Below are positions 9,010 to 14,656 of a stretch of 14,656 nucleotides of DNA, in pieces. The notes under the pieces are model-generated. The model did not search any database. It saw only the letters and a list, made by a program, of their open reading frames with translations, and was not told where the DNA came from. This stretch comes from an uncultured Bacteroidia bacterium (GTDB taxonomy: Bacteria; Bacteroidota; Bacteroidia; Bacteroidales; UBA932): positions 1 through 14,656 of the forward strand of contig CADBMK010000063.1 in the NCBI GenBank assembly GCA_902795785.1, in the 5' to 3' direction. Positions within the stretch are counted from its first letter, which is position 1, and every line of letters starts with the position of its first letter. Both the position numbers and the translations under genes were made by a program.

Positions 9010-11382
9010 TTATTTCATTCGGCTCTTGTTGTCAGAACCTGCTCCGGTTCCGCGGTATTTGCTCTGAGCCGCATTGAATACATACCTGAGTGAAAGTTTG
9101 AAGGACTTTCTTGCGAAGTCGTTGGTCTGACTGATGACGTGGCTTCCGAAGTCGGAATTGACGTCATAATGAGCGGTTCCAAGAAGGTCCCTGCCCTCAA
9201 GCCTGATTACGAGGGAGCCGTCCTTGAGAAGGGTCTTCTGGACTGCGGAAGAAAGATTGAAGTAGTTGTTCTGCAATCTCATGTTTTCCTGGTTACCCTT
9301 TGAGAGGAATTCAGCGCCGAGTTCGAATTCCCATCCGCCCTTGAACCTGAAGTTGTTGAAGAAACGTCCGTAAACCGATACCCTGTCGTTGAAATTCATG
9401 GACTTGACCGCACCAGGATTGATTCCGTCAGGGGCGTTGATAGTGAGCCACTGAGGCATCGCACCCACAATGTAATTCATCTGCCAGATTCCAATGGATG
9501 GGGTGGCCGATACGTAAGCCGCCAGCGACCTGTACGGCGTATCGATATTCCTAGGCTTGACAAAGACCACTCCGTTTTCATCGTACGGGGTTGACCATGT
9601 CATAATCGCATCGTTTACGCGTGTATAGTTGGCCGTGAAGGTCAGGAATTTCCAAACCGCGGTTGCGCTGAAAAGGTGATGGAACTCCGGCTGGAGGTGC
9701 GGGTTGCCAGACTGATAGACGTAACGGCTGATATAGTTGACGCCACCTGAAAGCCTGTCATATGAAGGCCTCTGAGTCTTGGCCGAATATGAAAGCATCA
9801 TCTGCACAGGGCCGAAAGCGCCCGCATATGACACTGACGGGAACCAGTTACCATAACTCTTTGAGCTACTCTCGTTCGGGTCCGTCTTGTCCCTGTCCGT
9901 AAAATGTTCGTGCTCATATCGAACGCCGGCATTGAACTGTCCCACCTTTGGAAGTACGAAGGCGTAGTTTCCGAAGAAGGCCTCGTTACCCTCCCTTACC
10001 ACGGTAGCGGAGCAAGGTATATCCGCACCGATGATCGAGTAGTTGTCAAAACGGTCCGTATGCGTATCCTCGGTTCCTACAGAGAGTTTTCCTGTCCAGA
10101 TAGGATAAGAAAAGACAAGTTTTGCGGCATAGAGATGACCGTCATAGTCATTCCAGGTTTTCACATCAGCGTCAGTGGTAACGTCACTGGTCTCATTTGA
10201 GACGGCTTCCACGCTGTTTCCTGAATAGTAGTAATCGAAGTTGAAATCAATGCCGAGCTTATTGTTCAGCACTCCGTTATAATACAGGTTTGCTCCGATT
10301 TTGTCCGGAACGTTCTTTCCGTTCTGCTCAGTGGACATTGTGGCAACCCTGTCCGTCAATACGCCATCCTTGTAGATGGTGTTGTGGGTGGTACGGTCAA
10401 TGTCAAAGGCAAGAGTCCTGGACCAGTCCACCTTTGCTCCTATGTAGTGATTGTCGGCAATCTGATAGTTGAACCCGCCGTTGACTCCAAGATTATGATA
10501 ATGATATTTCAGAGTCAGGTCTCCGTCATTCTGGATGACAGACTGATTGTACGACGTACAGAAGATATCGCTTACCTGGCGTCCTGAATCCTTGTCATAG
10601 TTAACGCCTCCGAAAATATCGAGTCCGTTCTTGCGGTAGTTGCCGTTGAATGCAGCCGTAGGAGAATTTCCTTCCTTCCAGTCAACAGCCTGGGACTCGG
10701 TTGCGTTGAGTGAGAAGCCGAAGCCCTCTCCCTTACGCCTTACGGTACGGATGCGCACAACGCTTGAAACGCTTGCCCCATAGGCGGCGCCTGGGTTGGA
10801 GATAACCTCTACGCTCTGAATCTCGTTACTCTGAAGACGGCTGAGTTCACTCTTATCCGTCACCTTGTGACCGTTTATATAGATTTGAGGAACGCCTCTT
10901 CCAAGCACCTCGAATTCGCCATTCTCGTCGGCCTTCCTTACAATGCCGGGAGTTTTGGCCAGTACATCCTCGGCGGTTCCTGCATTTTCCAGCACAGAAC
11001 CGCGGACTCCAGTCTGCAACCCTTCCGCTGTCAGTTTAGTCTTCGGCATCACTGCTGTAACTACTGAATTCTGAAGAAATGAATTATCCTCAACTAACTT
11101 AATGACTGTACCGTCCGCGGGTGCCAGATAAAGGGTCTGATAGCCCATAAGGGCAACCATCATGATCCCTTCCGATTCTTTTGTTTCTATTTTATAGGTT
11201 CCGTCCTCTGCGGTGACTGTACCGCACAAAACCGTGGAATCAGTTTTTGAGAGGACTGCGACATTTGCGTAGGAAAGGGGTTCGCCTTTTTCATTGACGA
11301 CCTTGCCTTTCCAATCGCTCTTTGCCATTGCCGGGCACGCAAATGATGCCGCCAGCATAAGAATACAAATTGTGGTTTTCAT
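9010..11382 (-). CDS. Outer-membrane beta-barrel protein, OMP_b-brl_3/TonB-receptor-like (first gene of receptor operon)
   Basis: The chosen start gives 790 residues beginning MKTTICILMLAASFACPAMA, a clear signal peptide. An in-frame ATG 27 codons upstream (base 11463) would put a charged stretch before it and would lie inside the promoter and operator region. Residues 23-100 are a CarboxypepD_reg-like domain (WKGKVVNEKGEPLSYANVAV; TAEDGTYKI; ALMGYQ). A plug-like domain follows at about 128-213 (AEDVLAKTPGI, EVLGRGVPQIYINGHKV, IQSVEVISNPGAAYGA), as in TonB-dependent receptors. The rest is a barrel of the PF14905 type. After the last strand (LRYVFN) a polar tail of about 20 residues contains YRGTGAGSDNKSRMK; from memory, a GTGAG...KxR tail is common in this Bacteroidota family. 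It heads a three-gene minus-strand operon and is divergent from the two-HTH regulator at 11533-12399. The ligand is unknown. Confidence 0.88.
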   Translation of the reverse strand: MKTTICILMLAASFACPAMAKSDWKGKVVNEKGEPLSYANVAVLSKTDSTVLCGTVTAEDGTYKIETKESEGIMMVALMGYQTLYLAPADGTVIKLVEDNSFLQNSVVTAVMPKTKLTAEGLQTGVRGSVLENAGTAEDVLAKTPGIVRKADENGEFEVLGRGVPQIYINGHKVTDKSELSRLQSNEIQSVEVISNPGAAYGASVSSVVRIRTVRRKGEGFGFSLNATESQAVDWKEGNSPTAAFNGNYRKNGLDIFGGVNYDKDSGRQVSDIFCTSYNQSVIQNDGDLTLKYHYHNLGVNGGFNYQIADNHYIGAKVDWSRTLAFDIDRTTHNTIYKDGVLTDRVATMSTEQNGKNVPDKIGANLYYNGVLNNKLGIDFNFDYYYSGNSVEAVSNETSDVTTDADVKTWNDYDGHLYAAKLVFSYPIWTGKLSVGTEDTHTDRFDNYSIIGADIPCSATVVREGNEAFFGNYAFVLPKVGQFNAGVRYEHEHFTDRDKTDPNESSSKSYGNWFPSVSYAGAFGPVQMMLSYSAKTQRPSYDRLSGGVNYISRYVYQSGNPHLQPEFHHLFSATAVWKFLTFTANYTRVNDAIMTWSTPYDENGVVFVKPRNIDTPYRSLAAYVSATPSIGIWQMNYIVGAMPQWLTINAPDGINPGAVKSMNFNDRVSVYGRFFNNFRFKGGWEFELGAEFLSKGNQENMRLQNNYFNLSSAVQKTLLKDGSLVIRLEGRDLLGTAHYDVNSDFGSHVISQTNDFARKSFKLSLRYVFNAAQSKYRGTGAGSDNKSRMK

Positions 11383-11403
11383 GAGTTTAAAGTTTAAGTG
11401 TGG

Positions 11404-11411
11404 CAAAGATA
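11404..11411 (-). promoter_or_regulatory. Candidate -7 box of the receptor-operon promoter
   Basis: Read on the minus strand this is TATCTTTG, an exact match to the Bacteroidota -7 consensus TAnnTTTG. It lies 22 bases before the receptor start codon, leaving a leader of roughly 15 bases. No good -33 TTTG is visible at the expected 19-20 base distance. That position is occupied by the left arm of the inverted repeat at 11432-11461, which suggests the promoter may depend on or be blocked by a bound regulator. This is inference from consensus and spacing only. Confidence 0.55.
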
Positions 11412-11418
11412 TGCCGTT

Positions 11419-11428
11419 TTGTGCACAA
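11419..11428. promoter_or_regulatory. 10-bp perfect palindrome TTGTGCACAA, possible operator
   Basis: This is a perfect, spacerless palindrome lying between the minus-strand -7 box and the larger inverted repeat, so inside the spacer of the receptor-operon promoter. A dimeric regulator bound here would cover the promoter. It is unrelated in sequence to the TGGAC half-sites next to it. A 10-bp palindrome can arise by chance, so confidence is modest. Confidence 0.35.
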
Positions 11429-11431
11429 TCC

Positions 11432-11461
11432 GTCCACATTGATATGGACAGCAATGTGGAC
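11432..11461. promoter_or_regulatory. Inverted repeat GTCCACATTG-N10-CAATGTGGAC, probable operator
   Basis: Two perfect 10-bp arms (11432-11441 and 11452-11461) are separated by 10 bases, so arm centres lie 20 bp apart, about two helical turns. A third TGGAC half-site lies inside the spacer (11445-11449). Together with the right arm it forms a direct repeat with a 12-bp period (ATATGGACA and ATGTGGACA). The element sits midway in the divergent spacer. Its left arm occupies the -33 position of the receptor-operon promoter, and its right arm ends next to the -33-like ATTG of the regulator promoter. The likely binder is the adjacent regulator, controlling itself and the receptors. The repeat is directly seen; the binding partner is inferred. 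Confidence 0.7.
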
Positions 11462-11462
11462 A

Positions 11463-11494
11463 ATTGTTTTTTTTCGGGATAATTTCTATCTTTG
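11463..11494 (+). promoter_or_regulatory. Candidate promoter of the two-HTH regulator
   Basis: TATCTTTG at 11487-11494 matches the Bacteroidota -7 consensus TAnnTTTG exactly. ATTG at 11463-11466, 20 bases upstream, fits a weak -33 element. The distance from the -7 box to the start codon at 11533 leaves a leader of about 30 bases. The -7 octamer is identical to the one facing the opposite way at 11404-11411. Confidence 0.65.
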
Positions 11495-11532
11495 CAAGAG
11501 CAAGAAAAGACTAATTACAACTTACTTAAACT

Positions 11533-12399
11533 ATGCAACCCAACACTATCTTCACAGCTGACGACATCGTCAATTGCGGCCTTGCCATCTTACGCAAATA
11601 CGGCCGTGCTTCCCTTACAGTAAACAACATCTGCCAGGAAATGGGCATTTCAGACGCAGAGGCATATCCTGTCCTGAGGTCTGACGATTCATTGGTTGCT
11701 GCCGTCAAGGCTGCATCAAGGCGGCTGTACAATAAAAGGATTGAAGAAGGCTTCAACTGCAATCCTCCCTTCAAGGGATTCGGACTTGCCCTTCTCTCCT
11801 TCTCGATAGACGAGCCGGAACTGTTCAAACTCATAATGGAGGGTGACAGCAATATGTCTTTCCACAGATTCATCGACGAGAACGTCGGTTTCAAGGACAG
11901 ATGCATTTCCATCATCTGCAAGACCTTCCCTGTGAGCGAGGAGGGCGCAAATGAAATCTACTATCAGATGATTACCATAGGACTGGGCATAGCCTTCACC
12001 TCCATCTCAAGAGGCGGGCATTTGAACATCGGCCAGGCCGGCGAGATGCTTAGCATGCATATTCGCGCCATCATTACGGAAATAAAGGCAAAGGAGAGCA
12101 GGGCTATGCTGAATAATCCTGCAATCAGCCAGAGCCGCCTTGTAGGAGACCTTCACAAAAACCCGCGTTATATCAGGGATGATGAATGGGAGGAACTCGA
12201 AAGGATAATGTACTATACATCCAAGACCACGCCTGAGACTCTCAGGCTCTCCCACCCCGACCTCACGACAAATGACATCAGACAGATCATTCTCAACTGT
12301 TTCCATTTCACAACCGGAGAATCATCCGTCCTTCTTGGAATCTGCCCCGCCTCGGTAACCAAGGCAAGGCAGAGACTTAAGGCAAAACTTCAGGCGTAA
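11533..12399 (+). CDS. TetR-like transcriptional regulator with an additional C-terminal HTH domain
   Basis: This is a 288-residue protein with two apparent DNA-binding regions. Residues 8-55 match a TetR-type HTH: a helix with LAILRKYG, then SLTVNNICQEMGIS, then a YxxL segment (AYPVLRSDDSL) resembling the YxxF turn of the family. Residues about 60-185 are helical and TetR-sized (KGFGLALLSFSIDEPELFKL), a possible ligand and dimer domain. A normal TetR protein would end near 190. Here about 100 residues follow, and 218-286 (EWEEL, HPDLTTNDIR, PASVTKARQRLKAKL) resemble the LuxR/sigma-4-like C-terminal HTH of Bacteroidota TPR-type regulators, in which LTxxD precedes the HTH and RLRxKL ends it. 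The gene is divergent from the receptor operon, with an inverted repeat between, so it probably controls that operon and itself. Whether it activates or represses is not visible. The TetR call for the N-terminus is fairly good; the C-terminal HTH is by motif resemblance. Confidence 0.8.
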   Translation: MQPNTIFTADDIVNCGLAILRKYGRASLTVNNICQEMGISDAEAYPVLRSDDSLVAAVKAASRRLYNKRIEEGFNCNPPFKGFGLALLSFSIDEPELFKLIMEGDSNMSFHRFIDENVGFKDRCISIICKTFPVSEEGANEIYYQMITIGLGIAFTSISRGGHLNIGQAGEMLSMHIRAIITEIKAKESRAMLNNPAISQSRLVGDLHKNPRYIRDDEWEELERIMYYTSKTTPETLRLSHPDLTTNDIRQIILNCFHFTTGESSVLLGICPASVTKARQRLKAKLQA

Positions 12400-12402
12400 G
12401 GT

Positions 12403-12564
12403 TTATTCCTCCGGAGAGAAATTGTCTTTGCTCACACCGCATACAGGGCATACCCAGGTATCAGGGATATCCTCAAATGCTGTTCCGGGAGCAATTCCGC
12501 TGTCAGGATCTCCTACTGCCGGATCATAAACGTATCCGCAGACGCCGCATACATACTTTTTCAT
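12403..12564 (-). CDS. Rubredoxin
   Basis: This is a 53-residue cytoplasmic iron protein that passes single electrons, starting MKKYVCGVCGYVYDP. Two CxxCG knuckles, C6/C9 (CGVCG) and C39/C42 (CPVCG), bind one Fe. The family's GDPDSGI...GTxFEDIPDTWVCP pattern is complete. Its start lies 30 bases after the flavodiiron stop, so the two form an operon and the rubredoxin is the likely direct electron donor to the flavodiiron protein. The stop is only 3 bases from the stop of the convergent regulator gene, leaving no room for a separate terminator. The identification is very secure. Confidence 0.97.
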   Translation of the reverse strand: MKKYVCGVCGYVYDPAVGDPDSGIAPGTAFEDIPDTWVCPVCGVSKDNFSPEE

Positions 12565-12594
12565 AACTGTTGGTTTTAGTGGTTAATGTGGATA

Positions 12595-13785
12595 TTATTT
12601 GATCAGTGACTCTACGAGCCTTGTTGCTGCCATGAAATCTTCCTCACCCGGATTCCACTGACATTTCACCGTCTCAGGAATCACCTCGAAGCCGGCGCCG
12701 GCAAGCCTTTCGGTAAGGATCTTCACTCCCTCTCCGCTCCATCCATAGCAGCCGAATGCTGCCGCCTTCTTGTTCCTGAACTTCAGGGATTTCAGGAAAG
12801 CAAGCCAGCCTTCAACCGAGGACAGGATTCCGTTGCACTCCGTTGGAGAACCCACGGCGATAGCCTTTGACTTGAAGACTTCCGTCATTATGTCGTTCTT
12901 GTCCGTCTTGGAGATGTTAAACACCTTGACCACGGTGCCAGGGCTCTTTTCGTGGATCCCCGCCGCTATCCTGTGGGCCAGTTTCTCGGTCCCCTGCCAC
13001 ATTGTGTCATAGGCAATGGTAATCTGGTCTTCCTGATAGGCTCCAGACCACTCGGCGTATTTCTTCACTATCTGCATCGGGTCATCCCTCCAGATGGCTC
13101 CGTGAGACGGGGCTATGATGTCAAACTGCAACCCCATGCTTTCTATCTCAGGGAGTTTCCTGGCCAGCATCACCGCAAACGGATTCAGGATGTTCACATA
13201 ATACTTGAGCGCTTCCTTCCACAGCAGATTCTGGTCAGCCCTGTCATTGAAGAGTTCCTCCACGGCATAGTGCTGGCCGAAGGCATCCATGGAGAAGAGG
13301 ATATTGTCCCCAGTCAGGTAAGTTGCCATTGAATCAGGCCAGTGGAGCATAGGCATTTCTATGAATATCAGCTTTTTGCCATTTCCTATTTCAAGTGAAT
13401 CTCCGGTCTTTACCACATTGAGGTTCCATCCCTGTTTTCCGTACTGGCCCTCAAGGCTTTTAACGGCGTTTGCCGTACAGTATATAGGCGTATCCGGGAT
13501 TTCCCGGAGCAACTCGCACAGTGACCCGGAATGATCCACCTCTCCGTGATTTACCACGATGGCGTCAATCCTGTGAAGGTCTCCAAGCTCGGCTTTCAGA
13601 TTCCGGACAAACTCACACCTGTGCGGAGCCCAGACCGTATCCACCAGAATGATTTTTTCTTCTTCAATCAGATATGCGTTCTGGCTTGAACCGCTTGAAA
13701 TGGAATACTCATCCCCGTGAAAAGTCTGAAGTTCCCAGTCAATATAGCCAATCCAGCTTACATTGTTTTTTACCGGCTTTCTCAT
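12595..13785 (-). CDS. fprA: Flavodiiron protein (A-type flavoprotein, FprA family), O2/NO reductase
   Basis: This 396-residue cytoplasmic enzyme reduces oxygen to water or nitric oxide to nitrous oxide, protecting anaerobes. The N-terminal metallo-beta-lactamase-like domain (about 1-250) has the full diiron ligand set: H80, E82 and D84 with H85 (NHGEVDHSG), H148 (MLHWPD), D167 (SMDAFG) and H228 (PSHGAIWR). The C-terminal flavodoxin-like domain (about 255-396) has an FMN phosphate-loop region (AYDTMWQGTEKLA) and the GSPTECNG and GCYGWSG loops. The length is that of the minimal class A enzyme, with no fused rubredoxin; a separate rubredoxin gene follows 30 bases downstream. Sequence alone does not tell O2 from NO preference. 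Its start codon lies within a 12-bp inverted repeat (13778-13819), a possible point of translational or transcriptional control. No convincing -7 box was found upstream. Confidence 0.95.
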   Translation of the reverse strand: MRKPVKNNVSWIGYIDWELQTFHGDEYSISSGSSQNAYLIEEEKIILVDTVWAPHRCEFVRNLKAELGDLHRIDAIVVNHGEVDHSGSLCELLREIPDTPIYCTANAVKSLEGQYGKQGWNLNVVKTGDSLEIGNGKKLIFIEMPMLHWPDSMATYLTGDNILFSMDAFGQHYAVEELFNDRADQNLLWKEALKYYVNILNPFAVMLARKLPEIESMGLQFDIIAPSHGAIWRDDPMQIVKKYAEWSGAYQEDQITIAYDTMWQGTEKLAHRIAAGIHEKSPGTVVKVFNISKTDKNDIMTEVFKSKAIAVGSPTECNGILSSVEGWLAFLKSLKFRNKKAAAFGCYGWSGEGVKILTERLAGAGFEVIPETVKCQWNPGEEDFMAATRLVESLIK

Positions 13786-13819
13786 ATTGGTTAGTGTTTT
13801 TCTCTTACAATATGAGAAA
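13778..13819 (-). promoter_or_regulatory. Inverted repeat enclosing the flavodiiron start codon, with a competing hairpin
   Basis: On the coding strand of the flavodiiron gene, TTTCTCATATTG (13819-13808) is followed 18 bases later by its exact complement CAATATGAGAAA (13789-13778), which contains the ATG. If transcribed, the 12-bp stem would hide the start codon. The first six bases of the same arm (TTTCTC) can instead pair with GAGAAA (13804-13799) over a 9-base loop, freeing the start, so the two helices exclude each other. As DNA it could equally be an operator. Transcription would have to start beyond 13819 for the RNA model, and no clear promoter is seen there. Confidence 0.5.
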
Positions 13820-13830
13820 AATAATTGTAA
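13805..13830. promoter_or_regulatory. Inverted repeat TTACAAT-N12-ATTGTAA in the divergent spacer, possible operator
   Basis: Two perfect 7-bp arms lie at 13805-13811 and 13824-13830, with centres 19 bp apart. The right arm overlaps the candidate -7 box of the plus-strand amidotransferase gene, and the left arm covers its -33 region, so a bound protein would block that promoter. The site is AT-rich, which raises the chance of coincidence. Confidence 0.35.
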
Positions 13831-13835
13831 TTTTG
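13828..13835 (+). promoter_or_regulatory. Candidate -7 box for the amidotransferase gene
   Basis: TAATTTTG matches the Bacteroidota TAnnTTTG consensus and lies 24 bases before the chosen start codon at 13860. No clear -33 TTTG is present 19-20 bases upstream, only a T-rich stretch near 13797-13806, so this is a tentative call. Confidence 0.45.
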
Positions 13836-13859
13836 ATTAAACATCCCAACTTATTTGAC

Positions 13860-14609
13860 ATGAAAAGAATAATCCTGACACTGACGCTTATCACCATCTC
13901 CGCAAGCGTCTTCAGCCAGAACACCAATGAGAAGCCCAAAGTCATAGGAATCAGCTGCGGAATCTCATCAAGCGGAACCAATACTTTAAGCAATAATTAT
14001 GTTGAAGCCATCCGTAAAGCCGGAGGAATTCCCATACTCCTGCCCGTTATGGCGGACTCGCTCCAGGCAGCCGGAACCATCGCCCTTCTTGACGGAGTTC
14101 TGCTTTCAGGAGGAGAGGACATCGACCCGGATTATTACGGGGAGACTCCTGTCAACGGGACGGTACAGGTCAATTCCAGAAGGGATACGAGCGATTTCCT
14201 CATCGCTTCAGAGGCCCTGAGGCAGCATAAGCCAATCCTTGGAATCTGCCGCGGAGAACAGCTTATGAACGTGATACTTGGAGGAAGCCTCGTCCAGGAC
14301 ATTCCTTCACAGGTTGGAGGAAAAGTCAGCCACTCAAAGGGAGCCATTCACAAAATCGGTGTGGAGAAGGAAAGCGTCCTATACGAGCTTTTCGGCAAAG
14401 ACTCGCTCACCGTCAACTCATATCACCACCAGGCCGTCAAGATCCACGGAAAGGACGTAAAGGTTACCGCGAGAGCCTCTGACGGCGTCGTGGAGGCTTA
14501 CGAGGCCCCAGGAGTGACAGCCGTTCAGTTCCATCCGGAGAAACTCCTTGCGGGCGGAGATGAGCAGTGGCTGAAGTTCTTCATCCGGTTTCTCTCAATG
14601 AAAGAATAA
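13860..14609 (+). CDS. Exported class I glutamine-amidotransferase-like / peptidase C26 family protein
   Basis: The chosen start gives 249 residues with a signal peptide (MKRIILTLTLITISASVFSQ), so the protein is probably periplasmic. In-frame starts at 13674 (inside the antisense flavodiiron gene) and 13812 would add residues ahead of that signal. The catalytic triad is complete: C130 in GICRGEQ, and H225 and E227 in QFHPEK. LLSGGEDIDPDYYGE (81-95) and NSYHHQ (186-191) are typical of the gamma-glutamyl-gamma-aminobutyrate hydrolase (PuuD)/peptidase C26 branch, which hydrolyses gamma-glutamyl bonds. No synthase domain is attached. The family assignment is secure. The substrate is not known, and export makes a polyamine-pathway PuuD role unlikely; hydrolysis of external gamma-glutamyl peptides is a plausible alternative. 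The gene is divergent from the flavodiiron gene with a 74-base spacer. Confidence 0.88.
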   Translation: MKRIILTLTLITISASVFSQNTNEKPKVIGISCGISSSGTNTLSNNYVEAIRKAGGIPILLPVMADSLQAAGTIALLDGVLLSGGEDIDPDYYGETPVNGTVQVNSRRDTSDFLIASEALRQHKPILGICRGEQLMNVILGGSLVQDIPSQVGGKVSHSKGAIHKIGVEKESVLYELFGKDSLTVNSYHHQAVKIHGKDVKVTARASDGVVEAYEAPGVTAVQFHPEKLLAGGDEQWLKFFIRFLSMKE

Positions 14610-14656
14610 AACAATACATTTCATTCTCAAAAAAAGTCAGTTCGGTATTTCTCCGG

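Noticed and set aside
11383..11463. N-terminal extension of the first receptor from an ATG at base 11463
   Set aside because: It would place 27 polar residues before a clear signal peptide and would lie across the -7 box and the inverted repeat. The start at 11382 is far more plausible.
13816..13823. TATTTTTC on the minus strand as the flavodiiron -7 box
   Set aside because: It differs from TAnnTTTG at the last base, and no -33 element lies 19-20 bases upstream. It also overlaps the inverted-repeat arm, so it was not called.
13674..13859. Upstream in-frame starts (13674, 13812) for the amidotransferase gene
   Set aside because: The first lies within the antisense flavodiiron gene, and both put extra residues ahead of a good signal peptide that begins at 13860.
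14597..14625. AATGAAA/TTTCATT inverted repeat at the end of the amidotransferase gene as a terminator
   Set aside because: The 7-bp stem is AT-rich with a 15-base loop and is followed by A residues, not a T run, so it does not look like an intrinsic terminator on the plus strand.

Overview
The window looks like a chromosomal segment of a member of the Bacteroidota, most likely order Bacteroidales. The grounds are an outer-membrane receptor operon with carboxypeptidase-regulatory-like N-terminal domains, a GH92 mannosidase, a GH130 phosphorylase, promoters matching the Bacteroidota -7 element TAnnTTTG, and weak or absent Shine-Dalgarno sequences. Base composition is near 50% GC by eye. No rRNA, tRNA, CRISPR array, insertion sequence or integrase was seen, and no gap without a gene exceeds 300 bases.

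Region A (1-4177, plus strand) is a mannoside-use operon. It holds the C-terminal part of a GPH-type sugar/cation symporter, a cytoplasmic GH130 mannoside phosphorylase, and an exported GH92 alpha-mannosidase, separated by 19 and 9 bases. The inferred pathway is periplasmic removal of alpha-mannose, import of a beta-mannosyl disaccharide, and phosphorolysis to mannose 1-phosphate.

Region B (4159-11382, minus strand) is a tightly spaced run of three large outer-membrane proteins, read from high to low coordinates. First is an OMP_b-brl_3-type barrel, then two TonB-dependent receptors that are close paralogues of each other. No SusD-like lipoprotein accompanies them, so this is not a standard Sus pair, and the cargo is unknown. 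The last receptor overlaps the end of the GH92 gene tail to tail by 19 bases.

Region C (11383-12399) is the probable control module of region B. A divergent regulator combines a TetR-like N-terminal HTH with a second, C-terminal LuxR/sigma-4-like HTH. In the 150-base divergent spacer, two identical -7 boxes (TATCTTTG) face outward around a perfect 10-bp inverted repeat and a separate 10-bp palindrome. This two-HTH regulator, its nested operators and the SusD-less triple-receptor operon form the most novel-looking unit in the window.

Region D (12403-13785, minus strand) is a flavodiiron protein followed by a 53-residue rubredoxin, a classical oxygen or nitric-oxide reduction pair. The flavodiiron start codon lies inside a perfect 12-bp inverted repeat with a competing shorter hairpin. 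Region E (13860-14609, plus strand) is a class I glutamine-amidotransferase/peptidase C26 protein with an apparent signal peptide. The window ends 47 bases later.
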